From Donghicola mangrovi (GTDB taxonomy: Bacteria > Pseudomonadota > Alphaproteobacteria > Rhodobacterales > Rhodobacteraceae): a stretch of 60,743 bases of DNA. The DNA lies in assembly GCF_013377535.1 (NCBI RefSeq), contig NZ_JABCJE010000015.1, positions 1-60,743 on the forward strand, given 5' to 3'. A program made the translations under genes and the position numbers. Positions 8,836 to 18,200 of the stretch are shown one piece after another. The notes under the pieces were generated by a model, which saw nothing but the letters and a program-made list of their open reading frames with translations, made no database searches and was not told where the DNA came from. The stretch's first letter is position 1, and every line of letters starts with the position of its first letter.

Positions 8836-9669
8836 CTACGCTCCCGCGACTTTAACCTGAGCCATATAGATCGCGCTCTTGCGCGCATCCGTAGCAATCT
8901 CTTCTACAGGGCCTTCAAACACCGTCATGAACAACATTTTCCCATCTTTGCCACCCAAAGTGCAGGAGATCGCACGCCCATCGAATTGAAAACGATCCGT
9001 AATTTCACCGCCGTCCAAAACTCTTAAAAACTCTCCAGTATTAAAACATCCGACCCAAACACCTCCCTCAGCATCGGCGCACATTCCATCTGGCTGGGAG
9101 GAAGCAAGATCTGCAAAAATGCGTCGATTGCTGAGGGTTCCATCAGCCGCAATGTCATACGCGACAATCTGTGCTTCCCAAGTTTCGTTAACAACAAGCA
9201 ACTGCCCATCGTTGAGGATCACCGAACCATTGGGGAAATTCACACCTTCAGCAGCTATCGAAACCGTTTTGTCTAAATCGACGCGGAAGAGTTTCGTAGG
9301 TGCAGGCTCTTCACCTGAATCGTAGTCATATCCAAAATCGCCAACATAAATACGACCTTGGGCGTCGATCGCGAAATCGTTCAGATTACCTTTTCGCAAA
9401 CCATTAAGGTCTGCATAGACTTCAGTCGTGCCGTTCTTAACTTCAAGAATGGTCCCATCCTTACCCGAGATAACCACATGACGACCATCTGGTAGAAAAT
9501 CCTGTCCCGCAGGACGCCCTGGTACGACAGCCACTACTTCGCGCGAGCCATCAAGCCCCACCGAAAAGACTTTTTCATCAAAGACGTCCGAGACCCAAAG
9601 TCGATCATCGCGCCATTTTGGTGCTTCGAGGAACTTGAAATCGCCCGCGAGAAGTTTTGCGTCAGTCAT
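8836..9669 (-). CDS. SMP-30/gluconolactonase-family lactonase
   Basis: 277 residues from the ATG at 9669; a TTG three codons upstream is the other option. The six-bladed propeller family features are visible: FLEAPKWRDDRLWVSDV near the N terminus (metal-ligand Glu), NDFAIDAQGRIYVGD and NFPNGSVI in mid-protein, and SQPDGMCADAEGGVWVG with the metal-ligand Asp. These cytosolic enzymes hydrolyse sugar lactones to aldonic acids with a divalent metal. It sits directly after an SDR gene (2 nt apart), a typical dehydrogenase-lactonase pair. The second lactonase of the block (22605-23507) is only distantly similar. Confidence 0.88.
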   Translation of the reverse strand: MTDAKLLAGDFKFLEAPKWRDDRLWVSDVFDEKVFSVGLDGSREVVAVVPGRPAGQDFLPDGRHVVISGKDGTILEVKNGTTEVYADLNGLRKGNLNDFAIDAQGRIYVGDFGYDYDSGEEPAPTKLFRVDLDKTVSIAAEGVNFPNGSVILNDGQLLVVNETWEAQIVAYDIAADGTLSNRRIFADLASSQPDGMCADAEGGVWVGCFNTGEFLRVLDGGEITDRFQFDGRAISCTLGGKDGKMLFMTVFEGPVEEIATDARKSAIYMAQVKVAGA

Positions 9670-9671
9670 TT

Positions 9672-10415
9672 TTACCAACCACCATCACACCGAATGTCCT
9701 GTCCGGAGATCATATCGGACTGAGGCAAAGCGAGGAAAACAGCGAGATCAGCGATATGCGAAGGCTCGATACGTTTTTTGATGCTCTGATGTTCCATAAT
9801 CCAGTTGTGATATTTCTCGCGGCGCTCACCAAAGTGACGCCACTCTGCCTCGGACACGACTGCGCCTGGCGAGATACCATTAACATTGATGTTATATTTG
9901 CCTAACTCTCGCGCCATCCCTTTGACGAGGCCATACATCGCGCCTTTAGACGCTACATAGGGCACAAAACCAGCCCATTCCCCCGTAAGTGTAAGTGAGG
10001 TTAGGTTGATGATCTTGCCATACATCTGCTGCTTCATGTGAACTGAGCAAGCACGTGTAAGAACGAACGCCGCAGAGGAGTTAATACGGATTTCGTTCTC
10101 ATACTCCTCAATCGAAAACTCTTCGTGACCTTTGTTAATCACAAAAGCGGCGTTGTTAACGAGGATATCGATACCACCGACCTCTTCAACCAATTCAGAC
10201 ACGGCTGTTTCGAGTGCCCCGAGTTGAGCGAGATCAATCCCCCAATAACGCGCGCCAGGTGCAAGCTTTTCAATCGTCTCGGCTGCGTCTGGTGCTTCGG
10301 GACGATCCGATGCAATCACGGTCGCACCTTCTGAATGGAAGTGGCTAACGAGAGCCTGCCCAATTGTCCCCAAGGCCCCAGTTATCAGAACAGTTTTACC
10401 ACCAAGTTTCGGCAC
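9672..10415 (-). CDS. SDR-family oxidoreductase (sugar dehydrogenase candidate)
   Basis: 247 residues. Cofactor motif TGALGTIG (12-19), NNAA (87-90), and triad Ser140, Tyr153, Lys157. It starts at GTG (10415) behind GGGGTAA. First gene of a unit with lactonase, D-2-hydroxyacid dehydrogenase and LysR; operator 10510-10530 is 95 nt upstream and shared with the divergent PrpD-like gene. Given the lactonase next door, oxidation of a cyclic sugar to its lactone is the simplest reading, but this is inference. Confidence 0.92.
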   Translation of the reverse strand: MPKLGGKTVLITGALGTIGQALVSHFHSEGATVIASDRPEAPDAAETIEKLAPGARYWGIDLAQLGALETAVSELVEEVGGIDILVNNAAFVINKGHEEFSIEEYENEIRINSSAAFVLTRACSVHMKQQMYGKIINLTSLTLTGEWAGFVPYVASKGAMYGLVKGMARELGKYNINVNGISPGAVVSEAEWRHFGERREKYHNWIMEHQSIKKRIEPSHIADLAVFLALPQSDMISGQDIRCDGGW

Positions 10416-10509
10416 AGCTTACCCCGTATTTGTAATAGTATAATTCTATGACACAGAGTGCCCACGGTCAGGATCCAATTGAACCCCCATTTAAAACGTG
10501 CTCAAACAT

Positions 10510-10530
10510 GGTATAATGAAATATTATACC
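10510..10530. promoter_or_regulatory. Palindromic operator (copy 2 of 5, perfect 8-5-8)
   Basis: GGTATAAT and ATTATACC flank GAAAT; the 17-bp core TATAATGAAATATTATA spans 10512-10528. It is the most symmetric copy and lies midway between the divergent SDR operon (start 10415) and the PrpD-like gene (start 10623). A second AT-rich element with partial similarity lies at about 10431-10447. Confidence 0.7.
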
Positions 10531-10622
10531 AATACCCAATCATCAGGCGCAGGATACTCATGCACACTTGAAATTCCGATCAACGCTGGAGAGTTAGAAG
10601 TAGACCTAAAATAGGGACCAAT

Positions 10623-12005
10623 ATGACCTTCGATACTGATCTAGTTCATCATTTTGCAAAATCCGTGGCGCACACCACGTTCGACCAACTTTCAGAGTCA
10701 GCACGAGAAGCCGCAAAAAAAAGCATGCTAGATACGCTTGGGGTCATTCTGGCGGCAAGCGGCATGGAACCTGCCGTTCGCGGTATTATTGAGATTGTCG
10801 AGGAAGCCGGCGGGACAAAGGAGGCTACAAAAATTGGGTTCGGCGGACAAGCGCCTGCAATTATGGCGGCCCTGGCGAATGGCGCTTTAGCACATTGCCT
10901 CGATTATGATGATCAGACTCCATGGGGCCAGCACTGCTCCAGCTCGATAGTCCCCGCAGTCATGGCCGTTGCCGAGCGCCGAGGCGGAATTACTGGCAAA
11001 GAAATGATTACAGCCGTTGCAGTCGGACAAGACATATTTGCCCGCCTAAGAACGAATGTCGGTTGGCTTAAAGACTGGAACCTCTCAACGGTCCTTGCAG
11101 TCTTTGGCGCTACTGCGGCTGCGGCTCGGGCCTATGGCCTAGATGAAAAGCAAATTGGTCATGCCCTCGGGATTGCCTCAATGCAATCCAGCGGCATCAT
11201 GGAAATGATCGCGGGACGCGGTAGTGATCTACGTGGTATGTACGCTGGCTTTTCCTCCAAAGGTGCCGTTCTGGCGACCCTAATGGCGTCAAAAGGAACA
11301 ACCGGCATCGATAAGATGTTCGAAGGCCAATACGGCTTCTTCAATTCCTACTTCGGCGGCCGTTACGATCGCGATAAAATCCTAGCCGACCTCGGTTCGA
11401 ACTTCTTAGGTGAAGGCACGCTTTATAAGCGCTGGCCTTGTGTCGGAACGGCGCACAGCCACATGAAGGCTGCCATCGATATCATCACTGAAAACAATGT
11501 CGCGCTTTCGGACATTGAAACTATCAAACTTCATGTCGGTGATTATCATGATTTGATGTGCCAACCGATGGCAGAACGATGCGCCCCGGCCACCCTAGCC
11601 GATGCCAAGTTCAGTTTACCCTTCCTTGTCGCAACCGCCATTGTCCGCAATGGAATGAGCGTCAGCGATTTCACAGCGGCGGGACTTAAAGACACTGCAG
11701 TACTTAATGTTGCCGCTAAAATGGAACTGGTGAACGATCCGAAGCTGAATTGGACTCTCGAACTCCCTCCCGGCCGCGTGGAAATCACACTAAAAGATGG
11801 CCGATCTTGGCTCGCGGTCGGAACCCATGTCCCAGGAAACGCTGATGCTCCAATGGACTGGGATCAGGTCATAGCAAAATTTACAGAATGTGCGTCGGTG
11901 AGTGCAGAACCAATTTCGACTGATCGCATATCGACAGCGGCTAAGCTGGCACAGCATCTCGAAGAAGCCACGGACGCCACCCAACTCATTAAACTCTTAG
12001 GATAA
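10623..12005 (+). CDS. MmgE/PrpD-fold protein (dehydratase, decarboxylase or epimerase family)
   Basis: 460 residues covering the full family length. The active-site region reads AHCLDYDDQTPWGQH, keeping the conserved Asp and His but with Gln-Thr-Pro where PrpD and cis-aconitate decarboxylase carry DDT/DDTW. The central helix region GWLKDWNLSTVLAVFGATAAAA is typical. Known members dehydrate 2-methylcitrate, decarboxylate cis-aconitate or epimerise iminodisuccinate. It stands alone on the plus strand behind operator 10510-10530. It is clearly paralogous to the protein at 21209-22582, which sits in an SDR-lactonase operon, so a role on sugar acids is suspected. Confidence 0.88.
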   Translation: MTFDTDLVHHFAKSVAHTTFDQLSESAREAAKKSMLDTLGVILAASGMEPAVRGIIEIVEEAGGTKEATKIGFGGQAPAIMAALANGALAHCLDYDDQTPWGQHCSSSIVPAVMAVAERRGGITGKEMITAVAVGQDIFARLRTNVGWLKDWNLSTVLAVFGATAAAARAYGLDEKQIGHALGIASMQSSGIMEMIAGRGSDLRGMYAGFSSKGAVLATLMASKGTTGIDKMFEGQYGFFNSYFGGRYDRDKILADLGSNFLGEGTLYKRWPCVGTAHSHMKAAIDIITENNVALSDIETIKLHVGDYHDLMCQPMAERCAPATLADAKFSLPFLVATAIVRNGMSVSDFTAAGLKDTAVLNVAAKMELVNDPKLNWTLELPPGRVEITLKDGRSWLAVGTHVPGNADAPMDWDQVIAKFTECASVSAEPISTDRISTAAKLAQHLEEATDATQLIKLLG

Positions 12006-12031
12006 AAAATGGGGCCAGATGGCCCCATTTT
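12006..12031. terminator. Bidirectional terminator between convergent genes
   Basis: Eleven-base-pair stem AAAATGGGGCC/GGCCCCATTTT (12006-12016 with 12021-12031) fills the 29-nt gap between the stops of the PrpD-like gene and the convergent SDR gene. Confidence 0.85.
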
Positions 12032-12034
12032 GAT

Positions 12035-12805
12035 TTAGATACCTGCGGTCTGTGCGCCATCGGCAACCAAAGCGTGCCCTGTTATGAACCCACCTTGCGG
12101 TGAACACAGGAATAATACCGTTGCCGCGATTTCTTCGGGACGCCCCATCCGTCCTACGGGTTCTTGCTTAATAATCGCTGCCCGGCCTTCTTCGGTATCC
12201 CCCGTGTAACGGGCGATCATAGGTGTATCGATGATACCCGGACAAAGCGCATTCACACGAATACCCTGATCAGCATATTCGAGAGCCGCGACCTTCGAAG
12301 CAACCGTCACACCAAATTTGGATGCACAGTAGCCTGATTGGTTACGGATCGCGATGACACCCGCCCCTGACGAGGTGTTCACAATAGCGCCACCACCGTT
12401 TTGCAGCATAAGCGGAATTTGATGCTTCATACACAGAAAGACCGACTTGAGGTTCACATCCAAAACGCGGTCGAGCATTTCTTCCGAAAGATCGACAATC
12501 GATGCACCCGGCTGCTCAATTCCAGCATTGTTGAAAGCAAAGTCGAGCTTGCCAAATGCTTCGATTGTTTTTTCAAGCGCGCCAAGGATATCTGCAGATT
12601 TTGTGACATCGCATCGATTGGCGATCGCTTTACCACCTGCTTTGACGATGAGGTCATGCGTTTCAGCGAGGCCTGGTTCATTGATGTCTGCAATTGATAC
12701 AGATGCACCCGCTGCAGAAAAAGCAAGTGCCGTCGCGCGACCGATCCCACTCCCTGCCCCAGTTACAAAGGCTACTTTTCCAGCATAGTCAAACTGTGCC
12801 GACAT
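12035..12805 (-). CDS. SDR-family oxidoreductase at the end of the ABC-importer operon
   Basis: 256 residues from the ATG at 12805, chosen because AAGGAAG lies 7 nt upstream; an earlier in-frame ATG at 12862 adds a 19-residue tail without homology. TGAGSGIG is at 15-22, NNAG at 92-95, and the triad is Ser145/146, Tyr159, Lys163 (YCASK). It follows the ABC permease gene by 71 nt and so is expected to act early on the imported compound, for example oxidising its ring or a hydroxyl group. It belongs to the same SDR class as the proteins at 9672 and 23517 but is not a close copy of either. Confidence 0.92.
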   Translation of the reverse strand: MSAQFDYAGKVAFVTGAGSGIGRATALAFSAAGASVSIADINEPGLAETHDLIVKAGGKAIANRCDVTKSADILGALEKTIEAFGKLDFAFNNAGIEQPGASIVDLSEEMLDRVLDVNLKSVFLCMKHQIPLMLQNGGGAIVNTSSGAGVIAIRNQSGYCASKFGVTVASKVAALEYADQGIRVNALCPGIIDTPMIARYTGDTEEGRAAIIKQEPVGRMGRPEEIAATVLFLCSPQGGFITGHALVADGAQTAGI

Positions 12806-12876
12806 ATGGATCTTCCTTTCTGACAAAAAGAAATACCCGAGGCGATGCCCCAGATATTTCAAAATTCCATTCAGAC

Positions 12877-14073
12877 TTAACTCTTTCTCGATACACCACC
12901 ACCGACGGTGTAAATCGCAGCCGCAGTCACCACGACAATACCTTCGATCAGACCTTGATAGTTTGCGCCAAGGTTCAAGATGTTGAAACCATTGGTGAGC
13001 GAGTAGAGCAACAATGCACCAGCGAGTGTCTTGATCACGCTACCAGCACCACCAAAGAGTGAAGTACCCCCGAGGATTGCAGCAGCGATAACCGTCAGTT
13101 CAGCACCCTGAAGACCAGCCGGGTTGATCGAACGGAGGCGGCTAGCGAAAAGCACACCTGCAAATGCAGCAGCACCCGAACACAGCACAAAAGACATGAG
13201 TTTGTATCGAGTTACGTTAATGCCAGAAAGACGCGCTGCCTCTGGATTACCGCCCACAGCATAGAGACGACGACCAACGTTGGTATAAGTCAGCACAGAC
13301 CACACCACTGCCGTGAACAATCCCATAAAGAGAACAGGATTTCGGAGGATCAGCTCACCGCCAGACGCATAAGCGATGAAGATCATAGCCAGACCGCTCA
13401 GCAGCTTCCCGATATAACCAGGCCGCAAAGGTTGTCCTTTTGATCTGGCGGAAATCAGTTGGTAAATCCCCCAGAGGGCCAGAACTGCACCCAAAGCAAT
13501 CGCAAGCCAATAGATGTCATGTTTTCCGCCCTCAAATGCTCGCATCGTCTCGATGACGTTTGGATCACGAACCGAAAGTGAACGACCGTCCGTGTAAATC
13601 AAGACGAGACCACGCACAGCAGTCATAGTGCCGAGGGTCACGATGAAGGCATTGATCCCGACGTATTGCACAATGACGCCGTTCAAGAGGCCCATCGACA
13701 TACCAACCGCAAGGGCCAAACCTACGGCGGGCCAATAACCGATCGTATCCGCATTACCAATGAGCATAACCGCTGAAAGAGCCGCGACAGATGCCACTGA
13801 AAGGTCAAAGTTACCGCTGATCAAAACCACCGTCATAGCAACAGCCATGATTGCAATAAGAGACGACTGATAAACAACGTTCGATAGGTTCATAACCGAA
13901 AGGTAATTGGACTTACCCAGATACGTTGTCGCGACCGCAAGTACTGCAATCAACATCACAAGCGCGTAATAGACGCCCATTTCTCGGAGACCAAAGGTCT
14001 TGCGCCAGTTGATAGCAGCGGTTTGAGCAAGCTTTGGGGTTTCATTATTTTGAGTCATATTCTTCGCCACCAT
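12877..14073 (-). CDS. ABC transporter permease, ribose/xylose type (carbohydrate uptake 2 family)
   Basis: 398 residues, larger than RbsC (about 320) and close to XylH. About ten to twelve hydrophobic helices are visible from residue 32; the family motif AAAILGGTSLFGGAGS lies near 330-350. The ATG overlaps the ATPase stop by one base (TAATG), so the two are translationally coupled. With the ATPase and binding protein it forms a high-affinity sugar importer of the inner membrane. An alternative ATG five codons on is possible. Confidence 0.92.
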   Translation of the reverse strand: MVAKNMTQNNETPKLAQTAAINWRKTFGLREMGVYYALVMLIAVLAVATTYLGKSNYLSVMNLSNVVYQSSLIAIMAVAMTVVLISGNFDLSVASVAALSAVMLIGNADTIGYWPAVGLALAVGMSMGLLNGVIVQYVGINAFIVTLGTMTAVRGLVLIYTDGRSLSVRDPNVIETMRAFEGGKHDIYWLAIALGAVLALWGIYQLISARSKGQPLRPGYIGKLLSGLAMIFIAYASGGELILRNPVLFMGLFTAVVWSVLTYTNVGRRLYAVGGNPEAARLSGINVTRYKLMSFVLCSGAAAFAGVLFASRLRSINPAGLQGAELTVIAAAILGGTSLFGGAGSVIKTLAGALLLYSLTNGFNILNLGANYQGLIEGIVVVTAAAIYTVGGGVSRKS

Positions 14074-15626
14074 TAAGCGTTCTCATAAGCTTCATTTGAC
14101 GTTGCCGCGGCTTCACCGCTGCAAAGCAAAAGGAGATCGTGTTCAGATGTTTCATGGACATTGCGCTCGGCAACGATTGTACCGTCCCGCATTGCGAGAA
14201 TGCGGTCGGAAACCGCCAAAAGCTCTTCAAACTCAGAAGACACAATGATTACGGTACGGCCTTCCGCAGCGAGCTCACGGACCAGTCGAAGAATGTCAGT
14301 CTTTGCTCCGATATCGATACCAGCTGTTGGCTCATCAAGAAGAAAAACCTTCACATCCGTAAAGAGCCACCGCGCGATTGTGACTTTCTGGGCGTTGCCA
14401 CCACTCAGTTCGCTCACAAGAATTTCTGGGCTGTCGGCCTTGATACCAAGCTTTTTGATCGCCTCGACCGCAAGCCCAAATTCACGCTTCGCGATTGGGA
14501 AAAAACCGCCTGCTGACACTCTATCTAATATTGGCAAAGTTAAATTTCGCCAAATCTCAAAGTCAGGAACGAGACCTTGTTCAAGGCGGTCCTCAGGAAC
14601 AAGCCCCATACCAGCTTCAACTGAACCACCTGGAGAGCGCGGTACAAGCTTGCCATCCAAAAGGACTTCGCCCTTTGCTTGAGGGTCGGCACCGTAGATA
14701 GCATGAAGAAATTCACTTCGACCTGAGCCCAAGAGGCCGGCGATTCCAATCACTTCACCTTTGGCTACTTCCAAGTCTACTGATGCAAATTTCCCTTCCG
14801 AACGAAGGTTTCTGATGGACAAACGAGGTTCATCATCACCTCGAACGAAGCTTTCTCGTTCTTCGGCTTCGTGTTCGAGTTTGGCAATAGCTTTACCAAC
14901 AATCGCCTCTGCAAGAGTGTCTTCATCGAGCTGAGAAGTCTCTGCACGAAGAACGGCCTGACCGTCACGAAGGATGGTAACCTGATCGGTCAATGACAGC
15001 ACTTCATCAAGGAAGTGCGACACAAATAGAATTGCTTTATTCTCGACCTTCGAGAGTCGTCGAACAACCGAATACACAAGCTCACGCTCTTCGGCGGCCA
15101 ACGACGCAGTCGGTTCATCTAGTACGATCAGGTCGGCGCCTGTTGCCAAAGCCTGAATAATCGCCAACATTTGACGTGCGCCGATCGAAAGTTCCGACAC
15201 CAAAACATTCGGCTCGATACGGTAATTTACCTGCTCACACAGAGCATCATATTTGGCGTAAATCGATTTGGATTTGCGCCACAGTTCATCTTTGCCCAAA
15301 AATACGTTTTCGAGCACCGAAAGCGTCGGTACCAGCGGGATATGCTGGTGAACCGTAGCGATACCAATGTCATTTGCTTCTTTCGGTGTATTCCAAGAAA
15401 CCTCTTGGCCACGCCAGATAATTGTGCCTCCAGTCGCTTTGATTGATCCTGACAGGATCTTAATTAGAGTGGACTTACCAGCACCATTTGCTCCAAGCAG
15501 TCCGTGCACCTTACCCTGCGCTACATCAAGATCGACGCCGCGCAGAGCAATTGTTCCATTAGGGAACGTTTTAGCAACGGACTTCAGAAGCATGATCGGA
15601 TTGCTTTGTTCCATCCGTTCAAACAC
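14073..15626 (-). CDS. Sugar ABC transporter ATP-binding protein (RbsA/MglA/XylG type)
   Basis: 517 residues with two fused nucleotide-binding domains, as in RbsA. Domain 1 has Walker A GANGAGKST, signature LSIGARQ and Walker B LIVLDEPTASL. Domain 2 has the degenerate Walker A GLLGSGRSEF normal for this family, signature LSGGNAQK and Walker B VFLLDEPTAGID. It energises import by the neighbouring permease. The frame opens with GTG at 15626; an ATG four codons later is the alternative start. It follows the binding-protein gene by 17 nt. Confidence 0.94.
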   Translation of the reverse strand: MFERMEQSNPIMLLKSVAKTFPNGTIALRGVDLDVAQGKVHGLLGANGAGKSTLIKILSGSIKATGGTIIWRGQEVSWNTPKEANDIGIATVHQHIPLVPTLSVLENVFLGKDELWRKSKSIYAKYDALCEQVNYRIEPNVLVSELSIGARQMLAIIQALATGADLIVLDEPTASLAAEERELVYSVVRRLSKVENKAILFVSHFLDEVLSLTDQVTILRDGQAVLRAETSQLDEDTLAEAIVGKAIAKLEHEAEERESFVRGDDEPRLSIRNLRSEGKFASVDLEVAKGEVIGIAGLLGSGRSEFLHAIYGADPQAKGEVLLDGKLVPRSPGGSVEAGMGLVPEDRLEQGLVPDFEIWRNLTLPILDRVSAGGFFPIAKREFGLAVEAIKKLGIKADSPEILVSELSGGNAQKVTIARWLFTDVKVFLLDEPTAGIDIGAKTDILRLVRELAAEGRTVIIVSSEFEELLAVSDRILAMRDGTIVAERNVHETSEHDLLLLCSGEAAATSNEAYENA

Positions 15627-15643
15627 CCCTATTATTTAAGAAA

Positions 15644-16609
15644 TCACCACTGCTCAGGGCAGTCGTCTAGTGTCTCTTTGGTGATCTGCGGCATGTCATA
15701 GCTGATATAACGTGCCTTCGGGGTGTTTGGGTCCTGAACTGCATCGTAGAGCGCTTGGAACATCAGTTCACCAAGCAGCTGCGGACGAGTGCAAACCGAA
15801 CCGTACATTTCACCGGCTTGGATAGCGGCGTAGCCAAGAGCCGAACCACCGCCTGTCGCAATCAGAGTAACTTCAGAACCAGCCGCTTCGATTGCGCGTG
15901 CGCAGCCGATTGCCATGTCGTCAGCTTGGCTGAAAATCAGGTCAAGATCAGGGTGAGCAGTCAAGAAGTTCTGGCAAACCGCTTCACCAGCATCCGGGGT
16001 CCAGTCGGTCGGCTGGTTAGCAACGATTTCATAGTCAGCGCCAGCGTCTTTCAGTGCAGCGTTGAAACCGTCGTTGTCGAGTTTCACAACTGCATAAGCT
16101 GGGTCACCTTCTACGACAGCGATTTTAGCTGTGCGACCTTTAGGAAGTAGGCCCGCAGCCATCTCACCCGAGACATAGCCTGCCTGATAGTTGTCGGTAG
16201 CAACGAATGCGCTCAATGTCGGGTATGGATCGTCGACAGCACGAGTGTTCGGGTCGCCAACCTGCGAAGCGATCGCAACGACAGGAAGACCAGCTTCATC
16301 GATCTTATCAACGAGCGATTCAGCAACAACCGAGTCAAGCGGCAAGAAGCCAATGCCCGAAACGCCTTGCGCCAAGAGATCGTCGATCGCGTTGCTTTGC
16401 TTTTCGACGCTACCGCGCGGATCGAGAACAACAGTCTTAACACCAGCAGCTGCTGCTGCGCGCTCAAAACCGATCTGAGTATTAACGTTGTACGGGTATT
16501 CAAGGCTTGCCGGAACGTAGCCGAGTACAACTTCTTCCGCAAAAGTTGCAGTGCCCGCCATGAGCGAAAGCGCCATCACAGAAGAGAATTGAAGTGTTTT
16601 ATTGAGCAT
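15644..16609 (-). CDS. Periplasmic sugar-binding protein (ribose/LacI-like fold)
   Basis: 321 residues with a clear Sec signal peptide (MLNKTLQFSSVMALSLMAGTATFAEE; cleavage after TFA). The mature part begins VVLGYVPASLEYPYNVNTQIGFERAA, the usual start of the periplasmic binding protein 4 fold, and keeps DDLLAQGVSGIGFLPLDS and the domain-2 motif FSQADDMAIG. GGGAGG lies 8 nt upstream of the ATG. First gene of the importer operon. The ligand should be a sugar or a sugar-like polyol; three paired cysteines late in the protein may form a disulphide. Confidence 0.93.
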   Translation of the reverse strand: MLNKTLQFSSVMALSLMAGTATFAEEVVLGYVPASLEYPYNVNTQIGFERAAAAAGVKTVVLDPRGSVEKQSNAIDDLLAQGVSGIGFLPLDSVVAESLVDKIDEAGLPVVAIASQVGDPNTRAVDDPYPTLSAFVATDNYQAGYVSGEMAAGLLPKGRTAKIAVVEGDPAYAVVKLDNDGFNAALKDAGADYEIVANQPTDWTPDAGEAVCQNFLTAHPDLDLIFSQADDMAIGCARAIEAAGSEVTLIATGGGSALGYAAIQAGEMYGSVCTRPQLLGELMFQALYDAVQDPNTPKARYISYDMPQITKETLDDCPEQW

Positions 16610-16917
16610 AGGTACCTCCCTGATTTATGCTCTCGACAACAAAAAAATATTCTTCGGCCAAAATGGCCGTTCAAAAACTACAACGCGGAAATTGCCTCAC
16701 CTCGCTGCAATCGATTATTTTTCAGTGTTATCTTGTTCCCAGTTTTGTTCAGTTAGCTGCCCTTTTGTGGACAACTTTAATGAAGATCACGTTCACCTCC
16801 ATGAACGAGTGCAGACCTGCATTGAATTATCGGTAACATGACTATTCGGGTGCGTCATCTTGCCGTGAGGGGTATCCAACCACACCCTATAATTTCTGAT
16901 TATAACGTATTATTCGG
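16610..16917 (-). other. Long leader region of the ABC-importer operon
   Basis: About 280 AT-rich bases separate the operator copy at 16888-16904 from the binding-protein start. No coding region is convincing. On the minus strand there is a small hairpin CGGCC-ATTTT-GGCCG (16655-16669) followed by a run of seven Ts, 45 nt before the start codon, and further upstream an inverted repeat CGTTCA-N6-TGAACG (16790-16807). The arrangement could hold a promoter plus an attenuator-like structure; no known riboswitch is recognised. Confidence 0.4.
16888..16904. promoter_or_regulatory. 17-bp palindromic operator (copy 3 of 5)
   Basis: TATAATTTCTGATTATA, a perfect 6-5-6 inverted repeat, lies 14 nt beyond the stop of the zinc alcohol dehydrogenase gene and 279 nt before the binding-protein gene on the minus strand. 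It matches the other four copies in arm sequence and spacing. Confidence 0.65.
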
Positions 16918-17991
16918 CTAGAATACAAAAACGCCCTTTCCGCCTACCTGACTATCAAAAGCAGCATAAGCCGTAGACGCTTGCTCTAGGTTCCAATGAT
17001 CGGAAAAGACCCGATCCACCTCAACACCATGATGAGCAATGAATTCCGCACATTGCTTCATGCCAGTTATCGAAAACGTATAGGAGCCGATCACGGTCCT
17101 CTGTGATTTGATAAGATCATTCCAACCCACGACGTTCAGATTGCCGCCCACAGCTACGAGAGCAATCCGTCCCCATGGAGCGGTTGATCGAACCGCTTGC
17201 GTTTTTGGTATTTCACCACCGGCGCAATCAATGGCGCAGCTTGCGCCCTTGCCACCAGTGATCTTGAACACCTCCTCAACAGGATCTTTCGATCTACCAT
17301 CGATCACATGAGCTGCGCCAAACAACTTAGCTGCTTCGACACGCTTTTGGTCAATATCGACGCCAATCACTTCAGCACCTAAAGCAGCACCAAGTTGAAC
17401 AGCAGCCAATCCCACAGGGCCGAGGCCATAGATGACAAGGGTGTCTCGTGCACTTACGTTCAATCGATTCAATGCACCAAAGGCTGTGCCAGTCCCACAG
17501 GCAATCGCAGCTCCACCCACGAACGAAATATCACTGGGCAAATGTACCAATGTCGACACTGGAACACACATATAGTCAGCATGACCACCATTTCGGATCG
17601 CTCCATGTGGCTCCGCGCCCTCCACACACATCTGAGTCCAGCCCGTGCGGCAGTGATCACAGCATCCACAGCCTTCGTAGTGGAAAACGATGACACGATC
17701 CCCAGATTTGAATTGCTTGGGATCAACGCCTACCCCCACCTCTTCAATTATGCCGCTCGGCTCGTGACCGGCAATAATCTTTGTATCCGATGCCAATCCA
17801 CGATCGGCAAAGCTGCCAAAGCCCTGAGAGATAAGTTGTTTTTCGGGGCTTTCCGCACGATAAAAATGCAAATCACTTCCGCACATACCGGAAGCTTGCA
17901 TTCGAATAAGCGCTTCACCTGTGCCGGGGCGCGGAACTTCAAAATCCAAGACTTCAAGCTCACGATTACCTTTAAAGACAACTCCGCGCAT
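16918..17991 (-). CDS. Zinc-dependent alcohol dehydrogenase (MDR superfamily)
   Basis: 357 residues from the ATG at 17991; an upstream in-frame ATG (18087) would place operator 18080-18096 inside the gene and has no homology. Catalytic zinc ligands Cys37 (GMCGSDLH) and His75-Glu76 (GHEPSG), structural zinc Cys107, 110, 113 and 121, and the NAD loop GLGPVGLAA are present. Members resemble threonine, sorbitol and similar polyol dehydrogenases. It is transcribed alone, divergent from the ALDH pair. Oxidation of a secondary alcohol of the imported sugar or of an intermediate is likely. Confidence 0.92.
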   Translation of the reverse strand: MRGVVFKGNRELEVLDFEVPRPGTGEALIRMQASGMCGSDLHFYRAESPEKQLISQGFGSFADRGLASDTKIIAGHEPSGIIEEVGVGVDPKQFKSGDRVIVFHYEGCGCCDHCRTGWTQMCVEGAEPHGAIRNGGHADYMCVPVSTLVHLPSDISFVGGAAIACGTGTAFGALNRLNVSARDTLVIYGLGPVGLAAVQLGAALGAEVIGVDIDQKRVEAAKLFGAAHVIDGRSKDPVEEVFKITGGKGASCAIDCAGGEIPKTQAVRSTAPWGRIALVAVGGNLNVVGWNDLIKSQRTVIGSYTFSITGMKQCAEFIAHHGVEVDRVFSDHWNLEQASTAYAAFDSQVGGKGVFVF

Positions 17992-18079
17992 ACCAGATTC
18001 CCCGATGTTAATTGCTGGGTAATCAGTAATGATATTGGGCCCGCTTGGACAGGTTGCTGGATAGTCGATCACGCCCAGA

Positions 18080-18096
18080 TATAACAATAAGTTATA
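18080..18096. promoter_or_regulatory. 17-bp palindromic operator (copy 4 of 5)
   Basis: TATAACAATAAGTTATA, perfect 6-5-6 inverted repeat, placed between the divergent zinc alcohol dehydrogenase (start 17991) and ALDH (start 18201) genes. Confidence 0.65.
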
Positions 18097-18200
18097 CTCC
18101 TGCCTCCCGAATTGACCTAGCCCAAGTGTCAGCAGCGATCGATTAAGGTATTCGTGACCATGAGCCGCAGTAAATGAGTGGCATTCGAGATGAGGCGATC

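Noticed and set aside
8829-8897. N-terminal extension of the D-2-hydroxyacid dehydrogenase gene
   Set aside because: It overlaps the lactonase gene by about 60 nt and encodes an Arg-rich stretch absent from the family.
10431-10447. Sixth copy of the block 1 palindrome (AATAGTATAATTCTA region)
   Set aside because: Only one arm resembles the consensus; the symmetry is broken, so it is not counted.
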